DNA of 64,000 nucleotides from JAJFFW01 sp038534195 (GTDB lineage Bacteria; Pseudomonadota; Alphaproteobacteria; Caulobacterales; Parvularculaceae), in NCBI GenBank assembly GCA_038534195.1, contig JBCAXE010000007.1, forward strand, positions 1 to 64,000, given 5' to 3'. Both the position numbers and the translations under genes were made by a program. The notes under the pieces were generated by a model, which did not search any database, had not been told where the DNA came from, and saw nothing but the letters and a program-made list of their open reading frames with translations. This document shows, one piece after another, positions 16,177-24,220 of this stretch. Positions within the stretch are counted from its first letter, which is position 1, and the number at the start of each line of letters is the position of its first letter.

Positions 16177-16785
16177 ATGGCTGATCACGGAGATATCGGG
16201 GCGCCGCGGGCGAAGTTTAACGCCATGACGGAAGGCGATCAGGAAGACTGGATGATCATCGCCAGCCAATATCTTCCTTACGCGGCGGCGGGCGGCAAGC
16301 GCGTCCTCGATCATCTGAAACTGCTCGATGGCGATTATGGCGGGTTCAAGGTGGACCGGCTGACCCATTGCCTGCAAACCGCGACGCGCGCCCATCGCGA
16401 CGGCAAGGATGAGGAATATGTTGTCTGCGCCCTGCTGCACGATATCGGCGATACGCTGGGCGCGTTCAATCACCCCGACATCGCAGCGGCGATCCTGAAG
16501 CCGTTCGTGTCGGACGCGAACCACTGGATGGTGGAAAAGCATGGTGTTTTTCAGGGCCATTATTATTTCCATTATCTCGGCATGGATCGCGATATGCGAG
16601 AGGAATTCCGTGGGCATCCTTTCTTTGAAAGAACAGTGGAGTTTTGCGAGAAATACGATCAGGCCGCTTTTGACCCGGACTATGACACGATACCCCTGGA
16701 GGCGTTTGAGCCTATGGTCATGAAGCTCTTCGAAGCGCCGAAGAATTCCATGTATGCGACGGGCCCTGCGGGCGACGGCGCTTGA
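16177..16785 (+). CDS. HD-domain protein, possible diiron oxygenase or phosphohydrolase
   Basis: The product has 202 residues. The HD motif is clear (LTHCLQTATRAHRDG near 62, then ALLHDIGD near 85), and further conserved histidines and aspartates follow (HWMVEKHG, HYYFHYLG, YDQAAFDPDYD). The pattern is closer to the single-domain HD proteins related to PhnZ and inositol oxygenase than to GTPases of the Dgt type. Either phosphomonoester hydrolysis or oxidative cleavage of a small diol or phosphonate is possible. The gene starts at ATG behind CGGAGGAAA and converges with the SGNH gene (stops 3 bases apart). Confidence 0.78.
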   Translation: MADHGDIGAPRAKFNAMTEGDQEDWMIIASQYLPYAAAGGKRVLDHLKLLDGDYGGFKVDRLTHCLQTATRAHRDGKDEEYVVCALLHDIGDTLGAFNHPDIAAAILKPFVSDANHWMVEKHGVFQGHYYFHYLGMDRDMREEFRGHPFFERTVEFCEKYDQAAFDPDYDTIPLEAFEPMVMKLFEAPKNSMYATGPAGDGA

Positions 16786-16788
16786 GGA

Positions 16789-17835
16789 TTAGTCGCACGC
16801 GCCCTCAACGCCGAGCGACGGGCGCCGATCAATCAGCGCTTTTGCGAACGCCTCGGTTTGCCGATCGGCGCCGTTGGCGTTTACGTGGGTCGCGTCAAGC
16901 CACATCAGCGAGTTTTCTGGAAGCGCGTCATCAAGGCGGATGATCGGTTCGGTGATCTCAAGCTCGCGGCGCAGCGCTGGCGGGAATACCGTCTCTCCCT
17001 GATACGCAGGTAGGTAGAGGAATTCGATGTCGCTGTGCGCGGCGGCGGCGCGTGCGCGTATCTTGTTCAGATAGATGCGCGGCAGGCGATATTCAAAACG
17101 GCGCAACGGCGCCGGCAGCACAAATAAATCCGCCTGGCCTGCGCGGCGCGCCCGCGCAAGCGTGTTCAGCTCGTCCGCAGGTACAAACTTATCGCGCGAG
17201 ATGATCTCGCCGGTAATTGTCTTGAGACGCTGCGTGCGGTCGAGATGGGATCCGTGATAGCGAGCGGGGTCAAATTTTGCGTTCAGCGGCGCGCGTCCCA
17301 GCGCATCGTTGAAGAACAACTCCAACTGGCGGCCAGGCAGGCGGATCATATCCTGGAGATAGCGCGTGTTGATCAGCGCCGGCGCTGTCAGCACGTCGGA
17401 AGCGTCGGCGATCAAGACGAAGGCGCTGTGAGGCTTTCGGGCTTCCACTTCGTTCAGTTCAATTATCGTCAGGGCAGGTTGTTTTGTACGATAAAGCTCC
17501 TTGGCGATTGCGTAGTGCATGTTGCGACCGGTCGCCGGGATCGAGAGATTGGCGACGCGGATTCGCCGGCCCGTGGCTTCGCAATAGCGCCGTTCGATCC
17601 GCGGCGAAGAAAGCCCCGCGCCCATGCGCGAGGTGCCGATTAGCGCCACATCGACGGGCGTTGCGTCAAAGTGCAGCCGTTCATAGATCCAATCCGCCTT
17701 GCGGGTGGTCACAAAGTCGACGCTTTGAAACCGGTGATAGCGGTCATGGGGCGCGGTAATGGTCGCGCCGAGGAGCACGCCGAGCGCCACGAGGACGGTA
17801 AACACATAAGTGAGAGGGGAAACGCGCCGGTCCAT
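16789..17835 (-). CDS. SGNH-hydrolase-like partner of the MBOAT acyltransferase
   Basis: The product has 348 residues from the ATG at 17835; the long upstream reading overlaps the MBOAT gene and is not real. One N-terminal membrane segment (about 7-24) anchors a periplasmic domain. A block-I-like IGTSRMGAG stretch lies near 66 and a block-V-like LDATHVNANG near 320, where the SGNH catalytic Asp and His would be. Proteins of this design (AlgJ/AlgX, DltD, PatB) accept an acyl group from an MBOAT partner and load it on a polysaccharide or peptidoglycan. The MBOAT gene ends 7 bases upstream, strongly supporting that pairing. Confidence 0.75.
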   Translation of the reverse strand: MDRRVSPLTYVFTVLVALGVLLGATITAPHDRYHRFQSVDFVTTRKADWIYERLHFDATPVDVALIGTSRMGAGLSSPRIERRYCEATGRRIRVANLSIPATGRNMHYAIAKELYRTKQPALTIIELNEVEARKPHSAFVLIADASDVLTAPALINTRYLQDMIRLPGRQLELFFNDALGRAPLNAKFDPARYHGSHLDRTQRLKTITGEIISRDKFVPADELNTLARARRAGQADLFVLPAPLRRFEYRLPRIYLNKIRARAAAAHSDIEFLYLPAYQGETVFPPALRRELEITEPIIRLDDALPENSLMWLDATHVNANGADRQTEAFAKALIDRRPSLGVEGACD

Positions 17836-17842
17836 GATCCGC

Positions 17843-19300
17843 CTAAAAATTAAAATAGACGAAGGGCGCCGGTTTCCACGCCGCGGCGAGCCCGCCCGCA
17901 AGAAGGACGGCGACCGCGGCGGCGGAAAACGGCGTCGGACGTAACAGCCGAGCGCCGGGCGCGCTTTCGGCGGGAAAATGCTGATCGAGTTTCTCCCGGA
18001 AGCCCGCGACCTCCAGGCTGTTGGGCGCAAAGAGGGCGAGGGCGCCCGCGAACGCCATCCACGCGATGAGAACGGGATCGATTGGGGCGACGCCCGCGCG
18101 CGTTAACCCGCCCAAAACGGTCATCGCCGCGTTCATGTCGCTCGCTCGGAAAAAGACCCAGGCGATCACCACGAAGAACAGCGTCGAGCCTTGCTTGACC
18201 ACGCGCGCGGCCGGGCCTGACCAGGCGCAGAAGGCGGGCGCCGCAAGCCGCAGCGCGTGATTGGCGGTGATGAAGCTCGCATGGATCGCGCCCCAGATGA
18301 TGAAGGTCCACGCCGCGCCGTGCCAAACCCCGCCGATCAGCATGGTGAGGAAAATATTACGCAACCGGAAAAGCTGTCCGCGCCGATTTCCGCCAAGCGG
18401 GATGTAGATATAGTCGCGCAGAAAGTTGGAGAGCGTTATATGCCAGCGCCGCCAGAATTCGATAATAGACTGCGCTTTATACGGAGAATTGAAATTCACC
18501 GGCAGCCGAACGCCGAGCATCGCCGCGATCCCGATCGCCATGTCGCAATAGCCGGAGAAATCGAAATAGATTTGCAGGCTGTAGCCGAGCGCCGCCGTCC
18601 AGGCGAGGGCGGCGGTGAGCGGCTCGCCCGCCGCGGCGCTCGCCCAGATCGGGTCGATCCCGCGCGCGATCGGGTCAGCGATCATGGTCTTTTTGGCGAG
18701 CCCCATGGCGAAAATCATGAGGCCATAGGGCAGCATCTCCAGATTGACGGCGCTGCGCGCCAGCGCGGCGAATTGCGGGCGCGTATAGTCGTGATGGACA
18801 ATGGGCCCAGCGATCAATTGCGGGAAGAATGAGACGAACAGCGCATAATCGCGCGGGCGCGCCTCATGAGCGCGCGTTTGGTAACAATCGACGAGATAGG
18901 CGATTTGTTGGAACGTAAAAAATGAAATGCCGAGCGGAAGAATGAAATTGCGGAAGGTGTAAGAGGCGCCCATGATCGCTGCAACGTTCGATGCGGCGAA
19001 GTCGAGATATTTGAACCAGAAAATCAGCGAAAGATTGAAGACAATCCCAACGATGAGCAGCGTTTTGCGCGGGGCTGCGGCGCTCGCTCCAGCGATCCGT
19101 CCCCCGAGGAAAAAGTTAACGGCGATTGACCCGACAAGCAGCGCCAGATGCGCAAGGTTCCAGTGCGCGTAGAAGACCGCGGACGCCACCAGCAGAAACG
19201 TCACCGACGCCTCGCGCCGCCCCGCAGCCCTCAGCGCGTAAAAGCCAAGCAACACCGCCGGCAAAAACGCCAGAAGAAAGATATAAGAGCTGAAAACCAT
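17843..19300 (-). CDS. MBOAT-family O-acyltransferase (AlgI/DltB-like)
   Basis: The product has 485 residues with about ten membrane segments. Signature stretches of the AlgI/DltB group are present: ISFFTFQQIAYLVDCY, then SIIEFWRRWHITLSNFLRDY and IPLGGNRRG. The invariant histidine is in GGVWHGAAWTFIIWG (about residue 325). It should pass acyl groups, usually acetyl, across the inner membrane for O-acylation of an envelope polymer. The downstream SGNH-like gene is the probable second half of the machine. No polysaccharide synthesis cluster adjoins, so the acceptor is open. Confidence 0.9.
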   Translation of the reverse strand: MVFSSYIFLLAFLPAVLLGFYALRAAGRREASVTFLLVASAVFYAHWNLAHLALLVGSIAVNFFLGGRIAGASAAAPRKTLLIVGIVFNLSLIFWFKYLDFAASNVAAIMGASYTFRNFILPLGISFFTFQQIAYLVDCYQTRAHEARPRDYALFVSFFPQLIAGPIVHHDYTRPQFAALARSAVNLEMLPYGLMIFAMGLAKKTMIADPIARGIDPIWASAAAGEPLTAALAWTAALGYSLQIYFDFSGYCDMAIGIAAMLGVRLPVNFNSPYKAQSIIEFWRRWHITLSNFLRDYIYIPLGGNRRGQLFRLRNIFLTMLIGGVWHGAAWTFIIWGAIHASFITANHALRLAAPAFCAWSGPAARVVKQGSTLFFVVIAWVFFRASDMNAAMTVLGGLTRAGVAPIDPVLIAWMAFAGALALFAPNSLEVAGFREKLDQHFPAESAPGARLLRPTPFSAAAVAVLLAGGLAAAWKPAPFVYFNF

Positions 19301-19406
19301 CGACGCCGGCGGTTACGGAAACAAGTTCAGCCATCTTGATGGTTAAGACTTTCCGTCCGCTTAACGGCGGCGAAGTGCGAATGAAACGTTAATGCGTTTG
19401 GGGTCG

Positions 19407-20627
19407 CTAATAGCGTTTCACCGAATTAAAAGTTCTGTCCGCCCGGTACGCCTCCAACGCCGGTGCAATCTCGCCGGTTAATATTTCTTGCGTCGCCAGT
19501 TCACCGACGATCGGCGCGAGCGAAACGCCGCTGTGCATGATTGCAAAGTATACATTCGGCCGGGCCGGAGAGGGGCCAATCACGGGATGCCCATCGACGG
19601 GGAGCGGTCGCCATCCGATGTAGATGTCGTCGATTTCGGCGTTCTTCATTTCCGGAACAAACTGAATTGCGGCGCGCAGCAGGCGGTTCGCGTGTTGTTT
19701 TTCGATCGCTTCATAAGGAAACGAAGTGGGCCGCCCGGCGAGGCGTTGCATATGCGCTTCATTATCCGGCGGCCCCTCCTGCTCGCCGATCACAATCCGC
19801 CCGTCGCGCCGCTGATGAAGGTGGACGCCAGGGGCGGCGATGACCCGATTGATCAGCATAGGATGCGGTTTTGTGATGACGATGACGCCGGGCGTTGTGC
19901 GTTGCGGGATATTAACGCCGCCAAGCGTCAGAGGCGCATCAGTGTCCGCGCCGGTCGCCAACACCACGTGATCGGCTTTGACGTCGCCGGCGGAGGTATT
20001 CAGAATCAGGCGACCGCCTTTTTGTTCACGGAGGCTTTCAACAGTGCAATTTGTCTTAATGGTCGCGCCATAAGTTGCGGCTTTTTCGGCGAGCCGCTGG
20101 GTGGCGAGCACGGGATCGAGGGCGCCGTCATTCGGCGAAAAGGCGACACTGTCGGCGCCCTGAAAATTGATGTTCGGCTCAAGCGTCGCAAGCTCCGGAG
20201 AGCGGACCATGCGCGCCGGTTCGCCCCAAGCCGCTTGTTCATCGATTTGATCGGCGAGACGCGCTTGGCGCTCGGACGTCTCAAACCATTCCAGCGAGCC
20301 GCCCCAGACGATCGGGAGCGATAGCGCTTCTTGTAATGCGCCCCACCCGGCGACGCCCCGTTGGTTTAGTTGATGATAGGTCTGCGGTTGTTTCGCCCAG
20401 GTGGCGTTAACCCAGGCGAAGGTGCCCCGGCTTGCGCGCGCCGCCAACGCCGTACGTTCGCACAATGTGACATTCGCGCCGCCGCGGGCGAGGTGATAGG
20501 CGATTGATGCGCCGACGATTCCGCCGCCAACGATTGCGACGCGGCGCCCGGATGCTTCCTCTCTGCTTCCGCATGCGCTTAATGCGGCGCTGGCGGTCAT
20601 TAACTTTAGGAGGAGGCGTCGGTCCAT
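19407..20627 (-). CDS. FAD-dependent amino-acid oxidase-type lipoprotein (DAO family)
   Basis: The product has 406 residues from the ATG at 20627. It opens with a twin-basic start and a lipobox ending LSAC (residue 20), so it is probably exported and lipid-anchored. It then has the dinucleotide motif VAIVGGGIVGASIAYHLA and the DAO-family end (GWRPLPVDGHPVIGPSP, then FAIMHSGVSLAPIVGELA). It should oxidise a primary or secondary amine, for example a D-amino acid or N-methyl amino acid, with FAD. An exported DAO is less usual than a cytoplasmic one. It stands alone on its transcript. Confidence 0.85.
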   Translation of the reverse strand: MDRRLLLKLMTASAALSACGSREEASGRRVAIVGGGIVGASIAYHLARGGANVTLCERTALAARASRGTFAWVNATWAKQPQTYHQLNQRGVAGWGALQEALSLPIVWGGSLEWFETSERQARLADQIDEQAAWGEPARMVRSPELATLEPNINFQGADSVAFSPNDGALDPVLATQRLAEKAATYGATIKTNCTVESLREQKGGRLILNTSAGDVKADHVVLATGADTDAPLTLGGVNIPQRTTPGVIVITKPHPMLINRVIAAPGVHLHQRRDGRIVIGEQEGPPDNEAHMQRLAGRPTSFPYEAIEKQHANRLLRAAIQFVPEMKNAEIDDIYIGWRPLPVDGHPVIGPSPARPNVYFAIMHSGVSLAPIVGELATQEILTGEIAPALEAYRADRTFNSVKRY

Positions 20628-20896
20628 GGGCAAGCACTTCGATTTCTCTCGAGCCGCAAGATGAGTCAAATGCGCCACCGCGTCAAACGCATGTTCGGCG
20701 CCGCGCCTAAGCGGCTCCGTGTGATTTGCTTTTTCGGATAGTGAAGCCAAACGCCCGCTATGATGGCGATCATGGGCGACCGTCAGCAACGCGCGCAGAA
20801 TAGGACATTAGAATTCAGACAAAATCACAAGACAATCCTTGCGACTAACTGACATCGGATCACTGATTAGCAATTGATCGATTTTCTTATTCGAAT

Positions 20897-21268
20897 TCAG
20901 ACCAGCCGCGCGCCGTTTGGTACGTCCTGACTGGGGCGCGCCAGGACAATGTGTCCTTCTTCATCCGGGAATCCAAGGACGAGCACTTCCGACATGAATG
21001 GACCAATTTGTCGGGCCGGAAAGTTGACAACAGCGCCAACCTGCCGGCCGACGAGGTCGTCAATTTCATAGTGATCGGTGATTTGAGCTGAACTTTTCTT
21101 CTTTCCGACGCCGTTCCCAAAATCGATGATGAGTTGGTAGGCGGGCTTGCGCGCCTCTGGAAACGGCTCGGCGGAAATGATCGTTCCAACACGGATGTCG
21201 ACAGCGAGAAACTGGTCAAAATCAATGGTTGGCGCGGCGGGCGCGTTGGGGTCGAAAATCTTATGCAT
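20897..21268 (-). CDS. csaA: CsaA-like tRNA-binding (EMAP) domain protein
   Basis: The product has 123 residues. It is a single OB-fold tRNA-binding domain: FLAVDIRVGTIISAEPFPEA, YQLIIDFGNGVGKKKSSAQI and QIGPFMSEVLVLGF all match the CsaA/Trbp111 family. CsaA dimers bind tRNA and have been proposed to act as export-related chaperones. Size and motif spacing are normal. It is divergent from the TonB receptor gene and shares a 300-base regulatory region with TTCGAA repeats. Confidence 0.88.
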   Translation of the reverse strand: MHKIFDPNAPAAPTIDFDQFLAVDIRVGTIISAEPFPEARKPAYQLIIDFGNGVGKKKSSAQITDHYEIDDLVGRQVGAVVNFPARQIGPFMSEVLVLGFPDEEGHIVLARPSQDVPNGARLV

Positions 21269-21315
21269 TGAAGCCCTCGTTTGGCCGAACAGGCAGCCCC
21301 TGCGACAATTGATTC

Positions 21316-21450
21316 GATTTTCGAATTATATGCGTGCAGTGTAAATCGCGCAAGTCACTGTAATAACTCAATTAATTCGAAATATTTAGGCATGTCGCAG
21401 CACAGCTTCCGGTAAAACCCGCTAAAACTGTTTCGTTTTTCGAATTATTG
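21316..21450. promoter_or_regulatory. three TTCGAA-centred repeats between csaA and a TonB receptor gene
   Basis: The 12-mer TTTTCGAATTAT occurs exactly at 21318-21329 and 21437-21448. A third copy in the opposite orientation lies at 21371-21383 (core TTCGAA at 21376-21381). The surrounding 312-base gap (21269-21580) is AT-rich and has no gene. Spacing between core centres is about 56 and 63 bases, compatible with cooperative binding of one regulator on a DNA face. Confidence 0.5.
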
Positions 21451-21580
21451 GTTATAACCGCGCTCATCAATCCAAAAGGGTTTGGCTGTCGCCGTTACCA
21501 GATACGGCGTTCGCGCTATGGCGCGGCCGGACATGAACAGCCCGTAACAAGTCAGGGCGCATTTGATCGAGGGGCTACCA

Positions 21581-24142
21581 GTGAAAAAGTACCTAACCGG
21601 CGTATCTGTATTCGCCGTTTCCGCAGCGCTGTTTTCGACTGCGAATGCGCAAGTCGATACGATTGTTGTGACGGCGACAAAGCGCGCAGAGAACGCTCAA
21701 GATATTCCAGTCGCCGTTCAGGCGCTTGGCGGGGACACGCTTGATGAATTGCGCGTCGATAATTTCACCGACTATCTAACCCAACTGCCCGGCGTCACCG
21801 CCGGTGGTAGCGGGCCGGGGCAAAACACCATTTATATTCGCGGCGTCGCGTCAACGACGCCGAACCTGACGACCGCTGGCGTCGCCGGTCTCGCGCCCAA
21901 CGTTGCACTTTATCTTGATGAACAACCGCTTTCACAGCCCGGTCGTAATCTTGATGTTTATGCCGTCGATCTGCAGCGCGTGGAAGTCCTGCCGGGACCG
22001 CAAGGCACATTGTTCGGCGCAAGCTCGCAAGCTGGTACAGTTCGTTTGATTACAAACAAGCCGGAGTTTGGCGAGTTCGAGGCGATCGTTAACGCTGGCG
22101 TTTCATTCACCGAGAATGGCGAGATGAGCAACAAGGTCGAAGGGATCATTAACATTCCGGTTACGGATAATTTTGCCGTCCGCGGCGTCGCCTATGTTGA
22201 TGATCGCGGCGGCTATATTGACAATGTACGCGGGACCCGCACAGCAGCTGAGTCGGGTCGGTTTCGTCCAGAAGGGACAGTGCGCGCCAATGGCGTGCCG
22301 GTGTCCGCCGGGCGAGCCGGGTTTCAGTCCACTTCTGATCTCAGCGGCGTGACGTTCCTGGAGGCCGACAATCAGGGGTTGGTCGAAGACGATTTCAACG
22401 ATACGCAATATGCAGGCTTTCGCCTCAGCGCGCGTTACGCCGTCAATGACGACTGGACGCTGACGGTCGGCCATGCGCGGCAGTCCATCGAATCTGATGG
22501 GGTTTTCTTTATCGACCCTGAACTCGACGATCTCGAAATTCAGCGGTTTGAAAACGATCGCATTGAAGACGATTTCAACAATACGAGCTGGACGCTGGAA
22601 GGGCGCATCGGCGCCTTGGAGGCGGTCTATACAGGCGCTTACACGGACCGCGATACGGACCAGCGCGTCGATTACTCCGACTATCTCTTCGTCGGCCAGT
22701 ATCTGCCGGATTACATCTGCGACTACGAAGTCGTCTATCCGAGCGGGGCGCCCATGGGAACGTGCCAGCCACCGAACCTGTTTGTTTCGTCAACAACGGA
22801 AACACAAGTATTCACACACGAGCTGCGCTTTAATACGCCGCGCGAGCACCGGCTACGCGCGACGTTCGGCGCATTTTACAGCGACCTTGAATTGACGGAA
22901 CGCAACGACTTTACCTACCCCGGCGCCCTTCAAATTATCAATGCGGACGGCTCGGTGGGCATCGGCGCGTTGCCGCCGAATTTTCCATTGACCAATGGCG
23001 GCGCGACCGCCGGGCAGATTAATAATGAGACCGACTTCGGATTCTTTAGCGATCCCGGCCCGTTCCCGGACGCGGTTATTTTCCGAAACGACATTTTGCG
23101 TACTGACGAACAATTCGGTATTTTCGGCGAGATCAATTTCGATCTAATACCCGATACGCTGACGCTGACCTTCGGTACGCGCTATTTCGACGTTGATGTA
23201 GATTTTGAGGGCAGCGCCAATTCCGCATTTGATCGGCTTTTTCCGGCGACTGACGCCAATGGCGCTCCGGTTGACGCACAGCAGTTTGGCACCAACATCA
23301 GCGCTCAGTTCGCGCCGAATAATACCGTGGGCGCCCCCGATTCTGCCCAGACTGACGGGTTTATTTTCAAAGGCAATATAAGCTGGAAGCCGACCGACGG
23401 CGTTCTACTCTATGCAACCTATTCCGAAGGCTTTCGTCCAGGCATATTGAACCGTCCCGGCGGACGCGCCGGACCGAACGGTTTTATCGTTCCTTTTGCG
23501 CTGGATACTGACGACCTTACCAACTACGAGATTGGTTGGAAACTGAATCTCATTGACAACCAGCTTCAGTTCAATGGCAACGCGTTCTTCTCCGACATTG
23601 AACGACTGCAGACGACGATCTTCGATCCAAGCATCGCCAATTTGTTCTTTTCTGATAACGCCGCCAATGCAGAAGTCTACGGCGTGGAAGGCGACTTCAT
23701 CATTGCGCCGGCTTCTGTTCCAGGCCTTACTGTTGCGGGCGCCTTTTCGGTGCTTGATACGGAAATCACGGAAGTGCTTACCCCGACCGGAGACGTCATC
23801 GCGGGAACCGAGCTTGCGTTCGCGCCGTCATTCTCTGGCAATATCCGCGCGCGATACGAGTGGGACGTCAGTTCTGAATATACCGTCCATGTCATGCCGC
23901 AGCTCGTCTATTCCGGCGCGTCACGCAGCGATATCATCGAGATTAACGCAGCGCCAGTTGACGATTGGGTAACTTTTGGTCTTTCAGCGGGGCTAACGGC
24001 GGAGAAATGGTCGTTTGAAATTTTCGGCGACAACCTGACAGACGAACGCGGCGAGTTGAACAATAATTTTGTGTTCGACCGCGAACGCGTAACGATCATT
24101 CGCCCGCGCACCGTCGGCGTCAGAGTCAGTGCGCGGCTCTAG
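21581..24142 (+). CDS. TonB-dependent outer-membrane receptor
   Basis: The product has 853 residues and starts at GTG behind GAGGGG. A signal peptide (1-23) is followed by a TonB box (DTIVVTATKR). The plug domain (about 35-150) includes NTIYIRGVAS and the VEVLPGPQGTLFGASSQAGT stretch. The 22-strand barrel ends with VGVRVSARL, whose terminal aromatic is replaced by leucine. It imports an unknown large substrate using TonB energy. An inserted regulatory region with TTCGAA repeats lies upstream, and a strong terminator follows. Its neighbour, a sulfotransferase plus BCCT pair, might share the substrate theme, but the terminator separates them. Confidence 0.92.
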   Translation: MKKYLTGVSVFAVSAALFSTANAQVDTIVVTATKRAENAQDIPVAVQALGGDTLDELRVDNFTDYLTQLPGVTAGGSGPGQNTIYIRGVASTTPNLTTAGVAGLAPNVALYLDEQPLSQPGRNLDVYAVDLQRVEVLPGPQGTLFGASSQAGTVRLITNKPEFGEFEAIVNAGVSFTENGEMSNKVEGIINIPVTDNFAVRGVAYVDDRGGYIDNVRGTRTAAESGRFRPEGTVRANGVPVSAGRAGFQSTSDLSGVTFLEADNQGLVEDDFNDTQYAGFRLSARYAVNDDWTLTVGHARQSIESDGVFFIDPELDDLEIQRFENDRIEDDFNNTSWTLEGRIGALEAVYTGAYTDRDTDQRVDYSDYLFVGQYLPDYICDYEVVYPSGAPMGTCQPPNLFVSSTTETQVFTHELRFNTPREHRLRATFGAFYSDLELTERNDFTYPGALQIINADGSVGIGALPPNFPLTNGGATAGQINNETDFGFFSDPGPFPDAVIFRNDILRTDEQFGIFGEINFDLIPDTLTLTFGTRYFDVDVDFEGSANSAFDRLFPATDANGAPVDAQQFGTNISAQFAPNNTVGAPDSAQTDGFIFKGNISWKPTDGVLLYATYSEGFRPGILNRPGGRAGPNGFIVPFALDTDDLTNYEIGWKLNLIDNQLQFNGNAFFSDIERLQTTIFDPSIANLFFSDNAANAEVYGVEGDFIIAPASVPGLTVAGAFSVLDTEITEVLTPTGDVIAGTELAFAPSFSGNIRARYEWDVSSEYTVHVMPQLVYSGASRSDIIEINAAPVDDWVTFGLSAGLTAEKWSFEIFGDNLTDERGELNNNFVFDRERVTIIRPRTVGVRVSARL

Positions 24143-24178
24143 CGGTGGTTCCCAAGGCGAATTTTGTATAGTGTCGAG

Positions 24179-24206
24179 CGCCCCGCAAATGCGGGGCGTG
24201 CTTTTT
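24179..24206 (+). terminator. intrinsic terminator after the TonB receptor
   Basis: CGCCCCGC (24179-24186) pairs perfectly with GCGGGGCG (24191-24198) around an AAAT loop and is followed by TGCTTTTT. Confidence 0.85.
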
Positions 24207-24220
24207 CAAGGCGACGTCAA

